Source of the DNA: Coleofasciculaceae cyanobacterium
Lineage (GTDB): Bacteria; Cyanobacteriota; Cyanobacteriia; Cyanobacteriales; Xenococcaceae
NCBI GenBank assembly: GCA_036703275.1
Contig: DATNPK010000028.1
Coordinates: 1-64,000, forward strand
DNA: 64,000 nucleotides
Reading direction: 5' to 3'
Shown here: positions 9,343 through 20,377 of the stretch, in pieces
How positions within the stretch are numbered: position 1 is the first letter of the stretch
How the letters are laid out: every line of letters begins with the position of its first letter
Translations under genes and position numbers: made by a program
Notes under the pieces: generated by a model
Database searches by the model: none
The model's input: the letters and a program-made list of their open reading frames with translations, nothing else
What the model was told of the DNA's origin: nothing

Positions 9343-9651
9343 CGCTGGATTTTTAGAAGTAAGCAGGGGAAAGTATCTGAAGTATTTGTGAGCGGGCGTA
9401 CTATTATTTCTAATGCTATTGGTTTAAAGGAATGTGCGATCGTCGGAATGGGAATAGCACTGCTTCTTCACTGGTTAATTGAGCGAGAAATTGAGGCTGG
9501 TAAACTAATTAAAATATTGCCAAACTATGAAGTTACTGCCACAGTTTTTGATACTTCAGCTTGGCTTGTCTATCCCTGTTGTACCTATCTCCCGCTTCGG
9601 GTTAAGGTTTTCATCGATTTTTTTAAACAACACTTTCGGCTGGTTAAATAA
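9343..9651 (+). pseudogene. C-terminal remnant of a LysR-family regulator
   Basis: From about 9343 the plus strand reads RWIFRSKQGKVSEVFVSGR, then SNAIGLKECAIVGMGIALL and YLPLRVKVFIDFFKQ, with a stop at 9649. These are the last 100 residues of the LysR substrate-binding domain. The winged-helix DNA-binding domain and most of the effector domain are absent. A stop (TAG at 9340) closes the frame directly upstream. A GTG at 9388 leaves an 87-codon frame, but that would be only a fragment. Confidence 0.8.
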
Positions 9652-9673
9652 TAGTAATTTAATAATATTACCA

Positions 9674-10207
9674 ATGAGCCTTTTGTCTAACTTACAGTTA
9701 ATGAGCCAATATAATCAATTGATGAATCAGAAAGTTTATCAAGTAGCTCAACAGTTGGGCGAACAAAAAATTCAACAAAACCAAGGAGCATTTTTCGACT
9801 CGATTTTAGGAACTCTAAATCATATTTATGTCGCAGATGTGATTTGGCTGAGACGGTTTGCCCAGCATTTAAAACAATATCGAAGCTTAAATAAACTACC
9901 AGAATTGAATAGCTATCGAGCATTAGATCAAACAGTCTCCAATAACCTAGAAACTTTGGCTCAGCTCAGGCAAAAATTAGATATGATTGTGATTGATTGG
10001 TGTCAAGAAATTGAGTCAGAAGATCTAGAGAGTAGTTTGCCATACACCGATACCAAAGGAAAGCAATACAAGAAAAACTTTGGGCAACTAATACAGCACT
10101 TTTTTAATCATCAAACTCATCATCGAGGACAAATCTCTACTTTAATCAGTCAGCAGGGATTAGATTTGGGAGTAACTGACTTATTGATGATTATTTGTGA
10201 ACAGTAA
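9674..10207 (+). CDS. DinB family protein
   Basis: 177 residues from the ATG at 9674. I prefer this start because MSLLSNLQLMSQYNQLMNQ matches the usual DinB opening helix; the frame is open further upstream only through unrelated LysR-remnant DNA. DinB proteins are four-helix bundles with a metal-binding histidine triad. The first histidine is probably in LGTLNHIYVADVIWL, and the other two are in FNHQTHHRGQ. Members are metal-dependent, often thiol-related or stress enzymes; the reaction here is unknown. The gene overlaps the end of nothing and runs toward the esterase gene 66 bases on. Confidence 0.88.
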   Translation: MSLLSNLQLMSQYNQLMNQKVYQVAQQLGEQKIQQNQGAFFDSILGTLNHIYVADVIWLRRFAQHLKQYRSLNKLPELNSYRALDQTVSNNLETLAQLRQKLDMIVIDWCQEIESEDLESSLPYTDTKGKQYKKNFGQLIQHFFNHQTHHRGQISTLISQQGLDLGVTDLLMIICEQ

Positions 10208-10273
10208 AGTTATATGCTGATATATGCTGAAAAATGTTGAGACAAGAATTTACGTGCCGATCTACAGTAACTC

Positions 10274-10906
10274 ATGATACCAAATATTGAAGCTATTTCT
10301 GTAATGCCCAATGGCGACAAACCAACCTATTTACTCGTGGTGTTACATGGTTGGGGAGCTAATTATCAAGACTTTGTTCCTTTTGCTAAAGTGCTTAACC
10401 TGAATGGCTTTGGCTACTTTTTCCCCAATGCGCCCTTCGACCATTTTCAAGTGCCAGGTGGCAGGGCATGGTATGCTCTGGAAAACCAAGAATTTACGGG
10501 TTTAGCCCAAAGCCGCAAGTTATTATTCAATTGGTTAAACTCTCTAGAAGCCTCTACAGGAGTACCGCTTAATCGGACAGTTTTAGCTGGTTTTTCTCAG
10601 GGAGGAGCAATGACGTTAGACGTCGGCTTAACTTTGCCTTTGGCTGCTCTATGTAGCTTTAGTGGATATTTACATTACCAACCTCAGCCAAAAGAAGAAC
10701 GGGTTTTTCCACCCACTTCGATTATCCACGGCAAACAAGATTTTGTAGTACCTCTACAGGCTGCTATCAAAGCTAGGGATGAATTAACCAAGATTGGCGT
10801 AAATGTGCAATATCACGAATTTGATATGGCTCATGAAGTTCAAGAACCAGCGATCGCACTGTTCAAACAGTTTATAACAGATCGGGTTATCGAGCGGCAA
10901 AATTAG
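10274..10906 (+). CDS. Phospholipase/carboxylesterase family hydrolase
   Basis: 210 residues, an alpha/beta hydrolase of the YpfH/carboxylesterase 2 group. The nucleophile is S108 in GFSQGG, with D156 (GKQDFVVP) and H187 (MAHEVQ) completing the triad. An oxyanion-hole loop is seen at LHGWGAN (24-30). No signal peptide, so cytoplasmic. These enzymes cleave short-chain or lysophospholipid esters; the natural substrate is not known. It is 66 bases from the DinB gene and may be co-transcribed with it. Confidence 0.9.
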   Translation: MIPNIEAISVMPNGDKPTYLLVVLHGWGANYQDFVPFAKVLNLNGFGYFFPNAPFDHFQVPGGRAWYALENQEFTGLAQSRKLLFNWLNSLEASTGVPLNRTVLAGFSQGGAMTLDVGLTLPLAALCSFSGYLHYQPQPKEERVFPPTSIIHGKQDFVVPLQAAIKARDELTKIGVNVQYHEFDMAHEVQEPAIALFKQFITDRVIERQN

Positions 10907-10913
10907 GGCTGAA

Positions 10914-11252
10914 TTATTGCTCATATAAAATCTGTTCAAAACAAAATTGTCCTACCTCAACCAAAGCCGTCTCGGCTTTTTGATCTGTTGCCGCAGCTGC
11001 GGTTAACCGTTGAAATTCCTGAAGATTGTATTGCCGTTCAAACTCGTCGATTGTGCAATCACACAATCTTTTAGCTTCACCTTCCTCTAATCCTTCTTCC
11101 AAAGAGGTTTGGATACATTCTTGATTATAATTTTGAACAAATTCTGCTGGGTATTGATTTGCTTTTTGAGCATTAACAGTTCCCTCGGCAACTGCCATCC
11201 CACCGGTAGCGAATAAAGATAAGCTTAATAAAGAAGAGTAGAAATGTTGCAT
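10914..11252 (-). CDS. Small exported protein with paired cysteines
   Basis: 112 residues with a signal peptide of about 22 residues (cleavage near AVAEG). The mature part is acidic and helical with four cysteines: one in NQECIQ, the pair in RLCDCTIDEFERQY and one in GQFCFEQI. They could form two disulfides in the periplasm or lumen. Similar short proteins occur in cyanobacteria without a named function. It is convergent with the esterase gene, only 7 bases between stops. Confidence 0.75.
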   Translation of the reverse strand: MQHFYSSLLSLSLFATGGMAVAEGTVNAQKANQYPAEFVQNYNQECIQTSLEEGLEEGEAKRLCDCTIDEFERQYNLQEFQRLTAAAATDQKAETALVEVGQFCFEQILYEQ

Positions 11253-11387
11253 AGCGATCGCAATAGTTTTTTTTGGCTAGACTTGGTTGAATTTAACAGT
11301 TAATTATCTATTCTTTTAGCTGTTGATCTTAAGCAAAAGTATTTAAAAGCTAATAACTAGTAAGTTAAATCAGATGAGACGTAACTA

Positions 11388-12317
<930 letters not shown>

Positions 12318-12394
12318 TTGTTTTTATTTGACAAATATTATAATTTTTACTGACTATAATTGACATAATTAATTACCCCTATACTGAAAATTCA

Positions 12395-13060
12395 ATGACT
12401 GCTAAGGTAATTTTATTTGACTTTGATGGTACTGTTGCTGATACTTACCAAGCGATCGCCAATATTACTAATCAATTATCAACTGAGTTTGGTTATAAAG
12501 CATTAGATTCAGAAGAATTATTATTAATTAAAAATTTAAGCTCCCGCGAAATAGTTCAACGTTCAGAAATATCCCTATTTAAATTACCTTTTTTAGTCCG
12601 GCGGATTCGACTAGAATTAAGCAAAGAAATTGCTGAATTAGAGCCAATTGTCGATATAAATCAGGCTTTATTAAATTTAAAAAATCAAGGCTATGTTTTA
12701 GGTATTGTCACTTCTAATCATCAAGACAATGTCGAGATATTTTTAGCTAAAAATAAATTAAACCATTTATTTCGCTACATATACTCTAGCACGGGTATTT
12801 TTGGTAAACATCGAGTAATTAATCAAGCAATTAAAGAACATGCATTAAATAAATCTGAGGTAATTTATGTTGGAGATGAAACTAGAGATATTAGATCGGC
12901 TAGAAAAAGCCGTATCCCTGTGATTGCTGTAAGTTGGGGCTTTAATTCTGCTCAAATTTTAGCGGAATACCAACCAGATTACGTGGTAAATAATCCCTCA
13001 GAATTATTAGATGCGATCGCACTTTGGCAGTCTCAGCGAGCAAAAACTACAGTTAATTAA
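12395..13060 (+). CDS. HAD-superfamily hydrolase, phosphoglycolate-phosphatase-like
   Basis: 221 residues. HAD motif I is DFDGTVADT (residues 9-17). Motif II is the threonine in GIVTSNHQD (about 104-112), motif III the lysine in FGKHRVI (about 148) and motif IV is YVGDETRDI (about 162-170). The helical cap between motifs I and II classes it with Gph/PGP-type phosphatases. Substrate specificity cannot be read from sequence. Codon use is more AT-rich than the neighbours. Confidence 0.88.
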   Translation: MTAKVILFDFDGTVADTYQAIANITNQLSTEFGYKALDSEELLLIKNLSSREIVQRSEISLFKLPFLVRRIRLELSKEIAELEPIVDINQALLNLKNQGYVLGIVTSNHQDNVEIFLAKNKLNHLFRYIYSSTGIFGKHRVINQAIKEHALNKSEVIYVGDETRDIRSARKSRIPVIAVSWGFNSAQILAEYQPDYVVNNPSELLDAIALWQSQRAKTTVN

Positions 13061-13138
13061 TTTTTTAATTTTTACCGATCTATAATTACTTATTGACGTT
13101 AAAGAAATGTAATCAGTCGAGGCTTCAAGTAATTTTCG

Positions 13139-14047
13139 ATGGCAGTAGGTCATAACAATCCTCAATTCTTATTGTTTGCGCAACATGGATGGGCTGATAC
13201 AGGTAATTGCCTAGGCAGATTCGCCAAAGCAGCAGCCAATCCTGAGACGATGATTATTGCACCTAGCTTGGGATTAATTAAAACTTTTATTAGAATTGAA
13301 CCCTTAATTAAACAATTAGAACAAATTGCCACCGCAGCAATCAACAACTATCCTGATATCCCAATCAAAATAGTGGGACATTCTATGGGTGGTTTAATGT
13401 GGTTAGAAGTATTAAATCGTAACCCTCAGTGGTGGCAAAAAATTCACTCCTTAATTTTACTTGGTTCTCCTGTGGGCGGTTCAAATATAGCTCGGATCGT
13501 CGATCCTTTGAACATTGGTATCGGTACAGCCAGAGATTTAGGTAAGAATCGCCGTAACATAGCCGAAAAAATTGCTCGACAAATTCCGACTCTTTCCGTC
13601 GCTAGCGAAATTGGTATGGGTACTGATGGTTTAGTAACTGTGGAAAATACCAAGTTTGACTTTAGTAACTGGCTGCTAATATCTGGTATTCCGCACAACG
13701 CGATGCGATATCATCCCGATATGATTGCGATCGTGCAAAACTTTTGGGCAAATCCCCAATTAGGTTTACCGCCGCAAGAAGATCTTACCAATCAGTTTAT
13801 TCGACGCTTACGTTCTATACCAGGAATGACTGATACCAGCTATCATGATTTTAAGCGATCGCAAATTATTGCTAGTTTTCCTGATGACAATACTCTCCAT
13901 ACCTGGAAAAACCCTTTAGGAGTCAATCATGTGTATCTTGGCAAGCAACAGCAATGTCTTTACGCTGGCTATGTTGGTTTAATCCACGCCAGGGGTTTAC
14001 GTCAAGTAATCAAAGACATTCAAAAACATACTTCTCAAAACATCTAA
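13139..14047 (+). CDS. Alpha/beta-fold hydrolase, lipase-like
   Basis: 302 residues. The nucleophile elbow is GHSMGG with S82, after a beta strand (IPIKIVG); an aspartate or glutamate and a histidine (possibly H184 in GIPHNAMRYHPD) would complete the triad. The first 210 residues are the hydrolase. The remaining 90 (from about FIRRLRSIPGMTD) look like an add-on shared with cyanobacterial relatives. No signal peptide. It lies 68 bases upstream of tRNA-Gln on the same strand. Confidence 0.85.
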   Translation: MAVGHNNPQFLLFAQHGWADTGNCLGRFAKAAANPETMIIAPSLGLIKTFIRIEPLIKQLEQIATAAINNYPDIPIKIVGHSMGGLMWLEVLNRNPQWWQKIHSLILLGSPVGGSNIARIVDPLNIGIGTARDLGKNRRNIAEKIARQIPTLSVASEIGMGTDGLVTVENTKFDFSNWLLISGIPHNAMRYHPDMIAIVQNFWANPQLGLPPQEDLTNQFIRRLRSIPGMTDTSYHDFKRSQIIASFPDDNTLHTWKNPLGVNHVYLGKQQQCLYAGYVGLIHARGLRQVIKDIQKHTSQNI

Positions 14048-14115
14048 AGATTTTTACTCCATTTACTTGACAAACTTGGGTAAGGAATTGCTATACTAAC
14101 TTTGTTGTAAAACGT

Positions 14116-14187
14116 TGGGGTGTCGCCAAGTGGTAAGGCATCGGTTTTTGGTATCGACATTCCTAGGTTCGAATCCTAGCACCCCAG
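14116..14187 (+). tRNA. tRNA-Gln (anticodon TTG)
   Basis: A 72-base cloverleaf. The acceptor stem TGGGGTG pairs with CACCCCA and is followed by discriminator G. The D arm is GCCAAGTGGTAAGGC, the anticodon stem TCGGT/ATCGA encloses loop TTTTGGT (anticodon TTG, reads CAA/CAG), and the T arm is CCTAGGTTCGAATCCTAGC. CCA is not encoded, as usual in cyanobacteria. Confidence 0.97.
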
Positions 14188-14297
14188 TTTAAATACAGTA
14201 TTTTTGATCTTTGATTGCCAGCTTTTGCCGATCGTTGCGCACCAACTCATTTTTGTTGAGGTGGGGCAATTCTCGCTCACCCTGTTAAAAATAAAAG

Positions 14298-15935
14298 TTA
14301 AAAATCAAAAGTTGTCCGAAGAACTCCTACATACTGTGTATCATTACTGCTATTATTTTCTGGATTAAAAATCGTCCACAAACCTGGAGTCACTGAAATA
14401 TTATCATTGACCCGCAAGCGATAAAATGCTTCGATATGGTAAGCACGATCATTTTCTTCACGGACATCGCTAGAATCAACATGAGGTGGTATACCAAAGA
14501 GAATTCCAGGTAGATTGCCTTCACCGCCAAAGTCGGGAAAAGAAAGACCAACTGCCCCATACCAGGCATTTGCATCATCACCCTCGTTGACGAAAAGAGA
14601 ATCGGTTTCACCTAAACCATTAGCAATTGCACTCAAACCAGAATTCTTAGCATTTGCCCAGATATATCCACCCCAAGCGTGAATTTGGAAATTCTCCGAA
14701 AAGCGATAAAATCCTTGCGTGCCAATAATGTCATTAGAAGTCGCAATATTATCGCCAAAGGGAGATGCAGAAAGAAGGCTACCCGTTCCGCCAGTAAGAT
14801 TTACTCCAGCACTAGGAGCATAACCGTGAGAATAGGCAACACCAATAGCTCCTTGCTCTCCTATGTATGCTAGATGCGCTAAGGCGTTGTAACCGCCGTT
14901 AAATAAACCGTTTTCTGGCAAAGGAGAATCAGGATTATCTGCTAAATAACCTAGAGTTAAGTTGAAGTTTTCAGTAAACTCCCAATTAGCAGCAGCACCA
15001 CCGCCACCTCGACGAAACAGGGGATTATATGAGCCAAATAGTGAGGGAACTCCATTACCATCATCCGCGATCAGTGCAGGAGTTATAGTGTCTGTAATGT
15101 CGGTGTAACCAATGCCGACTGGACCTACTACAAAGGAGAGTGAATCGCTAACAGGAAAATAGTAACGGACATGAGGAATTATCAGATTGTTATTGCTATC
15201 ATTGTCGAAATTAAGGCGCGTCATTCCCGTACCCGTAATTGCGGCAATTTGACTATTGCCATCAGAATCAAAAAAGTTGCCGAATTCCAGACGGACTCGC
15301 AGTAAATCTTTGCCTGTAAAGCTGCTTTCAAAGTTAAGACGACCGCGATCGGCAAAGTAAACTTGGGATTGGTCTTCGTCGCTGCCTACGCTGTTACCAA
15401 AGCTATCGCTAACGGCAGTAATAATTTGAGCATTTAGTTTAGTAGTGGTTGTAAACTGTTGTGCCTCTAGTGTTGCCGTACGTGACTCTAAATTATCAAC
15501 TCGTCCGCGTAAAGTAGCTAGCTCTGCGCCAAAATCGGTCTGTAATCTTTGCAGTACCGACAAGTCTTCAGCCTGGATTCGATTGTTGGTGCTGGTGGTA
15601 ATTAACTCATTAATTTGGTTGAGACAGGCATTTAAACTGGCAGCAAACTCATAACGACTCAAAGTACTGTTGCCACGATAGGTAGAGTCGGGATAACCTG
15701 AAATACAGCCATAGCGCTCGGTTAATGATTGCAGAGCCTGATATGCCCAGTCAGTTGGTCGTACATCAGATAACTGCGAAACTGAAGGAACTTGTGCTTG
15801 CAGAGTGCGATCGCCTACGCTGACGCGACTAGCATAATCTCCATCTACTGGAATAGAATTATTTGCCAAAGGCGTTGCCGAGACTGCTGAAGATATTAAC
15901 CAGAAAATAGGAAAGATAAATAAAATTTTTAGCAT
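14298..15935 (-). CDS. OprB-type porin with SLH domain
   Basis: 545 residues. A signal peptide (about 1-20) is followed by one SLH motif (about 58-112: RPTDWAYQALQSLTERY, GYPDSTYRG, LSRYEFAASLNACL) that anchors cyanobacterial porins to the cell wall. A coiled-coil spacer (about 118-165) leads into a beta-barrel domain ending in F (TTFDF), the outer-membrane assembly signal. Relatives are named carbohydrate-selective OprB or iron-uptake porins. Its place as last gene of the sugar-uptake cluster favours sugars. Confidence 0.92.
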   Translation of the reverse strand: MLKILFIFPIFWLISSAVSATPLANNSIPVDGDYASRVSVGDRTLQAQVPSVSQLSDVRPTDWAYQALQSLTERYGCISGYPDSTYRGNSTLSRYEFAASLNACLNQINELITTSTNNRIQAEDLSVLQRLQTDFGAELATLRGRVDNLESRTATLEAQQFTTTTKLNAQIITAVSDSFGNSVGSDEDQSQVYFADRGRLNFESSFTGKDLLRVRLEFGNFFDSDGNSQIAAITGTGMTRLNFDNDSNNNLIIPHVRYYFPVSDSLSFVVGPVGIGYTDITDTITPALIADDGNGVPSLFGSYNPLFRRGGGGAAANWEFTENFNLTLGYLADNPDSPLPENGLFNGGYNALAHLAYIGEQGAIGVAYSHGYAPSAGVNLTGGTGSLLSASPFGDNIATSNDIIGTQGFYRFSENFQIHAWGGYIWANAKNSGLSAIANGLGETDSLFVNEGDDANAWYGAVGLSFPDFGGEGNLPGILFGIPPHVDSSDVREENDRAYHIEAFYRLRVNDNISVTPGLWTIFNPENNSSNDTQYVGVLRTTFDF

Positions 15936-16008
15936 TACGTTTTAGATATGATGCAAAATCGTTTGAAATTCATCAAGTAACTTCAGCAAAAATTAAAATT
16001 TAGGAGTC

Positions 16009-16066
16009 AAGTAGGGGCGAATGCCCCTGCATGATTAAAAGTTCGCGTCGCCGTTCGCCCCTACTT
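16009..16066. repeat. MITE-like palindrome between the porin and MFS genes
   Basis: AAGTAGGGGCGAA at 16009-16021 is the exact complement of TTCGCCCCTACTT at 16054-16066 (13 bp). An inner copy of the same words (GGGGCGAATGCCCC) lies at the left end. Such 'GTAGGGGCGAA' palindromes are dispersed elements in cyanobacterial genomes. It sits in the 141-base gap between the sugar permease and the porin and could act as a terminator or RNA-processing hairpin separating them. A weaker related sequence is at 17541-17589. Confidence 0.65.
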
Positions 16067-16076
16067 TGATAACTGT

Positions 16077-17477
16077 TTATATATCTTCGAGCTCAATTCC
16101 CTTGGTTTCTTTAACAAAAAAGAACACGAAGAATATTGAGATGGCAGCAGCAATTGTATACAGACCGTAGGCAGCTCCTAGCCCAAAATATTGCAATATG
16201 GGAGGGAAAGTAGTAGAAACGGCGAAGTTTGCTACCCATTGAATTGCAGCAGCAATTGAGAGGGCAGCACCGCGAATTTTGTTATTAAACATCTCTCCTA
16301 ACAATACCCAGACCACTGGTCCCCAGGAAAATCCGAAACAAAATACGTAAAGGTTGGCAGCGATGAGGGCGACAATACCTGGTGTGCCACTCAAAGTAGG
16401 ATTGCCCGCAGCATCTAAAGGAGCATTGCCGAAAATATATGCCAACGTTCCTAAAGTAGCGGTCATACCAATCGAGCCTAGAACGAGCAGGGGTTTACGA
16501 CCAAATTTATCAACAAAGGCGATCGCAATTAAGGTTGTAATAATGTTTACTGCGGCTGTAATTACTGTGATAGTCAGAGAATCTTGCTCGGAAAAGCCGA
16601 CGGCTCGCCATAAAATACTGCTGTAGTAAAAGATGACGTTAATACCGACAAATTGCTGGAGTAAAGATAAGCCCATCCCGATCCAAACGATGGGAAGGAG
16701 TCCGCCACTTCTGCTTAAGAGGTCCGAAAACTTAGGTTGACGTTCTCGCAAAACCGTTTGCCGAATTTGCTCAATTTTTTGCCGAACATTACCCCCCAAA
16801 ATTTTGGTGAGAACTTTTGTTGCTTCTGATTCTTTCCCTTGAGCAACTAAGTATCGTGGTGATTCGGGAATCATTAGAGCAGACATTCCATAGAGAACGG
16901 CTGGCGGAATTTCCGTCCAAAACATCCACCGCCAAGCGGCTATACCAAAGAGAAATGGCGACTCTGCCGAACCTGCTGATACGGCAATAAAATAGTCGCA
17001 AAGTAAAGCGATAAAAATACCGATTACAATCGCTAGCTGTTGGAGCGAGCCTAGTCTGCCTCGTAAGTGAGCTGGAGAACATTCTGCGATGTAGGCTGGT
17101 GCAATTACACTAGCTGTACCAACGGCAATTCCACCTAATAGCCGCCAAAAGGTAAAATCCCAGATGCCGATCGCCAGTCCAGAACCAATCGCACTAATGG
17201 TAAATAATACCGAAGCAGCGATCATCGCCTTGACGCGACCATAACGGTCGGCAATTTTCCCTGCATAGAAAGCTCCTAGTGCCGACCCCAATAATGCTAG
17301 GGATACGGCAAGACCGACCAATACGCTGTTAGCATTGAAACTTGTAGTCAAAGCTGCAACTGCACCGTTAATTACTGCGGTGTCAAAACCGAACAAAAAA
17401 CCACCAAGAGCAGCAGCAGCAGCAATTAGAATTACATATAAAGTATTGGATTTACGGCGAGAAGTAATATTTGACAT
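16077..17477 (-). CDS. Sugar:proton symporter, MFS sugar-porter family (GlcP-like)
   Basis: 466 residues and twelve predicted helices. The sugar-porter signatures are all present: DRYGRVKA after helix 2, RLLGGIAVGTASV in helix 4, PESPRYLVAQGK before the central loop, QQFVGINVIFYY in helix 7 and DKFGRKPLL after helix 8. It imports hexoses or pentoses across the inner membrane. It follows the sugar ABC permease gene by 133 bases and precedes the porin gene, as in the frt/glcP/oprB-type clusters of Nostoc. Confidence 0.93.
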   Translation of the reverse strand: MSNITSRRKSNTLYVILIAAAAALGGFLFGFDTAVINGAVAALTTSFNANSVLVGLAVSLALLGSALGAFYAGKIADRYGRVKAMIAASVLFTISAIGSGLAIGIWDFTFWRLLGGIAVGTASVIAPAYIAECSPAHLRGRLGSLQQLAIVIGIFIALLCDYFIAVSAGSAESPFLFGIAAWRWMFWTEIPPAVLYGMSALMIPESPRYLVAQGKESEATKVLTKILGGNVRQKIEQIRQTVLRERQPKFSDLLSRSGGLLPIVWIGMGLSLLQQFVGINVIFYYSSILWRAVGFSEQDSLTITVITAAVNIITTLIAIAFVDKFGRKPLLVLGSIGMTATLGTLAYIFGNAPLDAAGNPTLSGTPGIVALIAANLYVFCFGFSWGPVVWVLLGEMFNNKIRGAALSIAAAIQWVANFAVSTTFPPILQYFGLGAAYGLYTIAAAISIFFVFFFVKETKGIELEDI

Positions 17478-17610
17478 AAGTTGTATTTCATAAATATTTG
17501 ATTATTGGTACATCCCAAAAACCACAGATTGATTAGGATTAGGGGCGATTTACGTGTTAAGTAGCGTCTGTGAAGGAGATATCGCCCTTACCAGATCTCT
17601 CGCCGAGAAT

Positions 17611-18609
17611 TTATCTTCTAGACCGTTTGCGGAGTCGGTCGATGATTACGGCCGCAATAATTACTAAACCTTTGACTACTAATTGCCAGAAGTAAGACAT
17701 ATTTAATAGGGTCAAACCATTGTTGAGAACGGCAATGATTAACGCCCCAAAAAGAGTACCGATAATAGTCCCAATACCGCCAGTGAAGCTAGTTCCACCA
17801 AGAATCACAGCAGCGATCGCATCTAATTCGTAGCCTTGACCTAACAAACCAGTAGCACTATAAAGACGACTAGAACTCATGATTCCTGCTAAACCTGACA
17901 GTAATCCACTTACGCCGTAGACAAATAACAGTACCCGATTCACTTTTATTCCAGTCAGTCTTGCTGCCCGTTCGTTACCACCAACAGCATATATTTGTAC
18001 CCCCAGAACAGTTTGTCGCAGAACAAACCAACTTACCGCTACGGTTAACAAGGCAATGATTACCAACCAGGGAAGAGGACCGATATAGCTATTACCAATC
18101 CAAGCAAAATTGATGTCGCGGTTGATCACCGTCGTGCCATTGGCAACCAAATAGGCAGTACCTCGCAAGGCTGTCAGCGTACCCAAGGTGACAATAAACG
18201 GTGGCACATTCAGAAAAGTAATCAGTGTGCCGTTAACTAGACCTAACAACAATCCTGTTAGCAAGGCAGCAGGAACAGCCAGCCAACCAATAGTTGGCAG
18301 TAGAGAGACTAATACCGCTACGACAGCAGAAACCGCCAAAATAGATCCCACTGAAAGGTCAATACCGCCAGTAAGAATCACAAAAGTCATCCCCGTTGCC
18401 AAGACAATGTTAATTGATGCCTGGCGCAGGATATTAACGGCATTACCTGCGCTAAGGAAGTTAGGACTAAGCAGAGCAAATAAAATGCAGATTAGTAACA
18501 AAATCGGCAGAATACCTGCAACCTGAACAAAATTGTTGAGGGAACGACGCTTGCTTGACTTGGGATACTTACCTGCTCTAGTTTCGGCAGGTTTTAAACT
18601 TTGTCTCAT
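17611..18609 (-). CDS. Sugar ABC transporter permease, RbsC/FrtC type
   Basis: 332 residues with about eight to ten membrane helices. The family motif [14 protein letters not shown] lies in the first third and the conserved GRNERAA-like segment reads [14 protein letters not shown]. It forms the homodimeric pore of a ribose/fructose/xylose-type importer. Its ATG overlaps the TGA of the ATPase gene by four bases (ATGA at 18606-18609), so the two are translationally coupled. The exact sugar is not decidable. Confidence 0.93.
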   Translation of the reverse strand: MRQSLKPAETRAGKYPKSSKRRSLNNFVQVAGILPILLLICILFALLSPNFLSAGNAVNILRQASINIVLATGMTFVILTGGIDLSVGSILAVSAVVAVLVSLLPTIGWLAVPAALLTGLLLGLVNGTLITFLNVPPFIVTLGTLTALRGTAYLVANGTTVINRDINFAWIGNSYIGPLPWLVIIALLTVAVSWFVLRQTVLGVQIYAVGGNERAARLTGIKVNRVLLFVYGVSGLLSGLAGIMSSSRLYSATGLLGQGYELDAIAAVILGGTSFTGGIGTIIGTLFGALIIAVLNNGLTLLNMSYFWQLVVKGLVIIAAVIIDRLRKRSRR

Positions 18610-20156
18610 GATGCTACTACCTCCGTTGCTCCAGTTGCATATTGCATAATATTTTCTTGAGTAATTTCTTGACCCGCACTGTCGTCAAGCTCACCCACTA
18701 GCTGACCTTCTCGCATTACTAAAACGCGATCGCTCATGCCGATAATTTCTGCTAGTTCACTCGAAACCATCAAAATCGCTACGCCTTGAGCTGCTAAATC
18801 GCTGATAATGCGGTAAATTTCGCTCTTAGCACCGATATCTACCCCTCGTGTCGGCTCATCCAACATCAATACCGTGGGTTTAATCGCTAGCCATCTTGCT
18901 AGTAGTAGTTTTTGCTGATTGCCACCAGAGAGATCTACGGCTCTAATTTCTAAATTGGCGAGTCGAATATTAAAGTTTTCCACCGCTTGCTTGGCAATAT
19001 TATTTACCGAACCCCAATTAACCAAACCAGCCTTGGCATCCTGCTTTAATCGATTTAAACCAATATTTTTGCGAGAACTCATTTCCAGAAACAAACCTTG
19101 ATCTTTGCGGTCTTCTGGGACGTAGCCAATGCCAGCAGCAATAGCATCACCAGGGGAATTAATCTTCAGTTTTTTGCCATTAAGCCAAACTTCACCACTC
19201 GCTTTGGGGTCAGCACCAAAGATCAATCGCGATACTTCTGTGCGTCCTGCACCGACTAGTCCTGCTAAGCCAAGGATCTCTCCTGCATGAAGTTGAAAAC
19301 TAGCTGGCTGCACCTTGCGCCCGTCACTAATATTTCTGACTTCTAGCACCACGGGGCCAGGATTAGTTCGCCGTTGATGTTCATAAAAGTCCTGCATTGA
19401 ACGACCGACCATCATCTGTACCAAGCGTTGGGGAGAAATTTCTTGCCTAGTGAGACTGCCAATATATTGACCGTCCCGCAATACGCTAATTCGATCTGCC
19501 AGAGCATAGATTTCTTCCATCCGATGGCTGATATAGATAATTGCAATGCCGTTATGGCGCAGTTGGCGAATTACTTCAAACAAACGCTCGGTTTCTCGGT
19601 CGGATAAGGCTGCTGTCGGCTCATCCATCACCAAAATACGGCTATTATCTTTTAATGCCCGCGCAATTTCTACCTGCTGCTGTTCGGCGATCGCCAAACT
19701 GCCAACGATGGTATTTGCGCCAAAAGTAGCTCCCAAACTATCTAACACTTTTTGGGCTTCTGCTTGCATGGCTTGGCGGTTTAAAAATTGACCCTTTTTC
19801 AACTCGCTACCCATATACATATTTTCGGTAACGGTTAAATTGGGCGCAACATTAAGTTCTTGATAGATTAGATTGATACCCGCTTTACGTGCTGAAGCTG
19901 GATCGGTAATTTTTGCAGGCTTGCCATTGATGCGAATCTCACCTTCATCGGCAATGTAAGCTCCAGCTAGGATCTTCATTAAAGTGCTTTTACCCGCTCC
20001 ATTCTCACCCATCAGAGCATGAACTTCTCCTGGATAAATCGTTAGAGCAACATTTTCTAATGCTGAAACACCATGAAATCGTTTTGCAATTCCCCGCATT
20101 TCTAATACGGGAGTAACGCTTGATGCCTCGGAATCCGTTTTAATATGTGCTGTCAT
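18606..20156 (-). CDS. Sugar ABC transporter ATPase, RbsA/FrtB type (two ATPase domains)
   Basis: 516 residues with two fused ATPase domains. The N-terminal one has Walker [10 protein letters not shown], signature [15 protein letters not shown] and Walker [12 protein letters not shown]. The C-terminal one has the degenerate P-loop [10 protein letters not shown] usual in this family, with signature [15 protein letters not shown] and [11 protein letters not shown]. It energises the permease whose gene overlaps it by four bases. The binding-protein gene lies 221 bases upstream. Confidence 0.95.
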   Translation of the reverse strand: MTAHIKTDSEASSVTPVLEMRGIAKRFHGVSALENVALTIYPGEVHALMGENGAGKSTLMKILAGAYIADEGEIRINGKPAKITDPASARKAGINLIYQELNVAPNLTVTENMYMGSELKKGQFLNRQAMQAEAQKVLDSLGATFGANTIVGSLAIAEQQQVEIARALKDNSRILVMDEPTAALSDRETERLFEVIRQLRHNGIAIIYISHRMEEIYALADRISVLRDGQYIGSLTRQEISPQRLVQMMVGRSMQDFYEHQRRTNPGPVVLEVRNISDGRKVQPASFQLHAGEILGLAGLVGAGRTEVSRLIFGADPKASGEVWLNGKKLKINSPGDAIAAGIGYVPEDRKDQGLFLEMSSRKNIGLNRLKQDAKAGLVNWGSVNNIAKQAVENFNIRLANLEIRAVDLSGGNQQKLLLARWLAIKPTVLMLDEPTRGVDIGAKSEIYRIISDLAAQGVAILMVSSELAEIIGMSDRVLVMREGQLVGELDDSAGQEITQENIMQYATGATEVVAS

Positions 20157-20377
20157 AAGTAAATCCTGTTAAAAATAATTTTTAATCTGGTTGCTCGAAA
20201 ATAAGTTATGTAATTAAAACTCGCTTTGCTTAAACCAACTAAAAGCTAAGAGCAAAGCTAAGCTAAGAGCTTTTGTTTTAACAATTAGCTCTAACTTGAA
20301 TCGGATTAACCAGAATTTTTGGAATATTTGACAGAAATACTCTTAAATTTGTTTAAATATCGCTGACTTGTGCCTTT

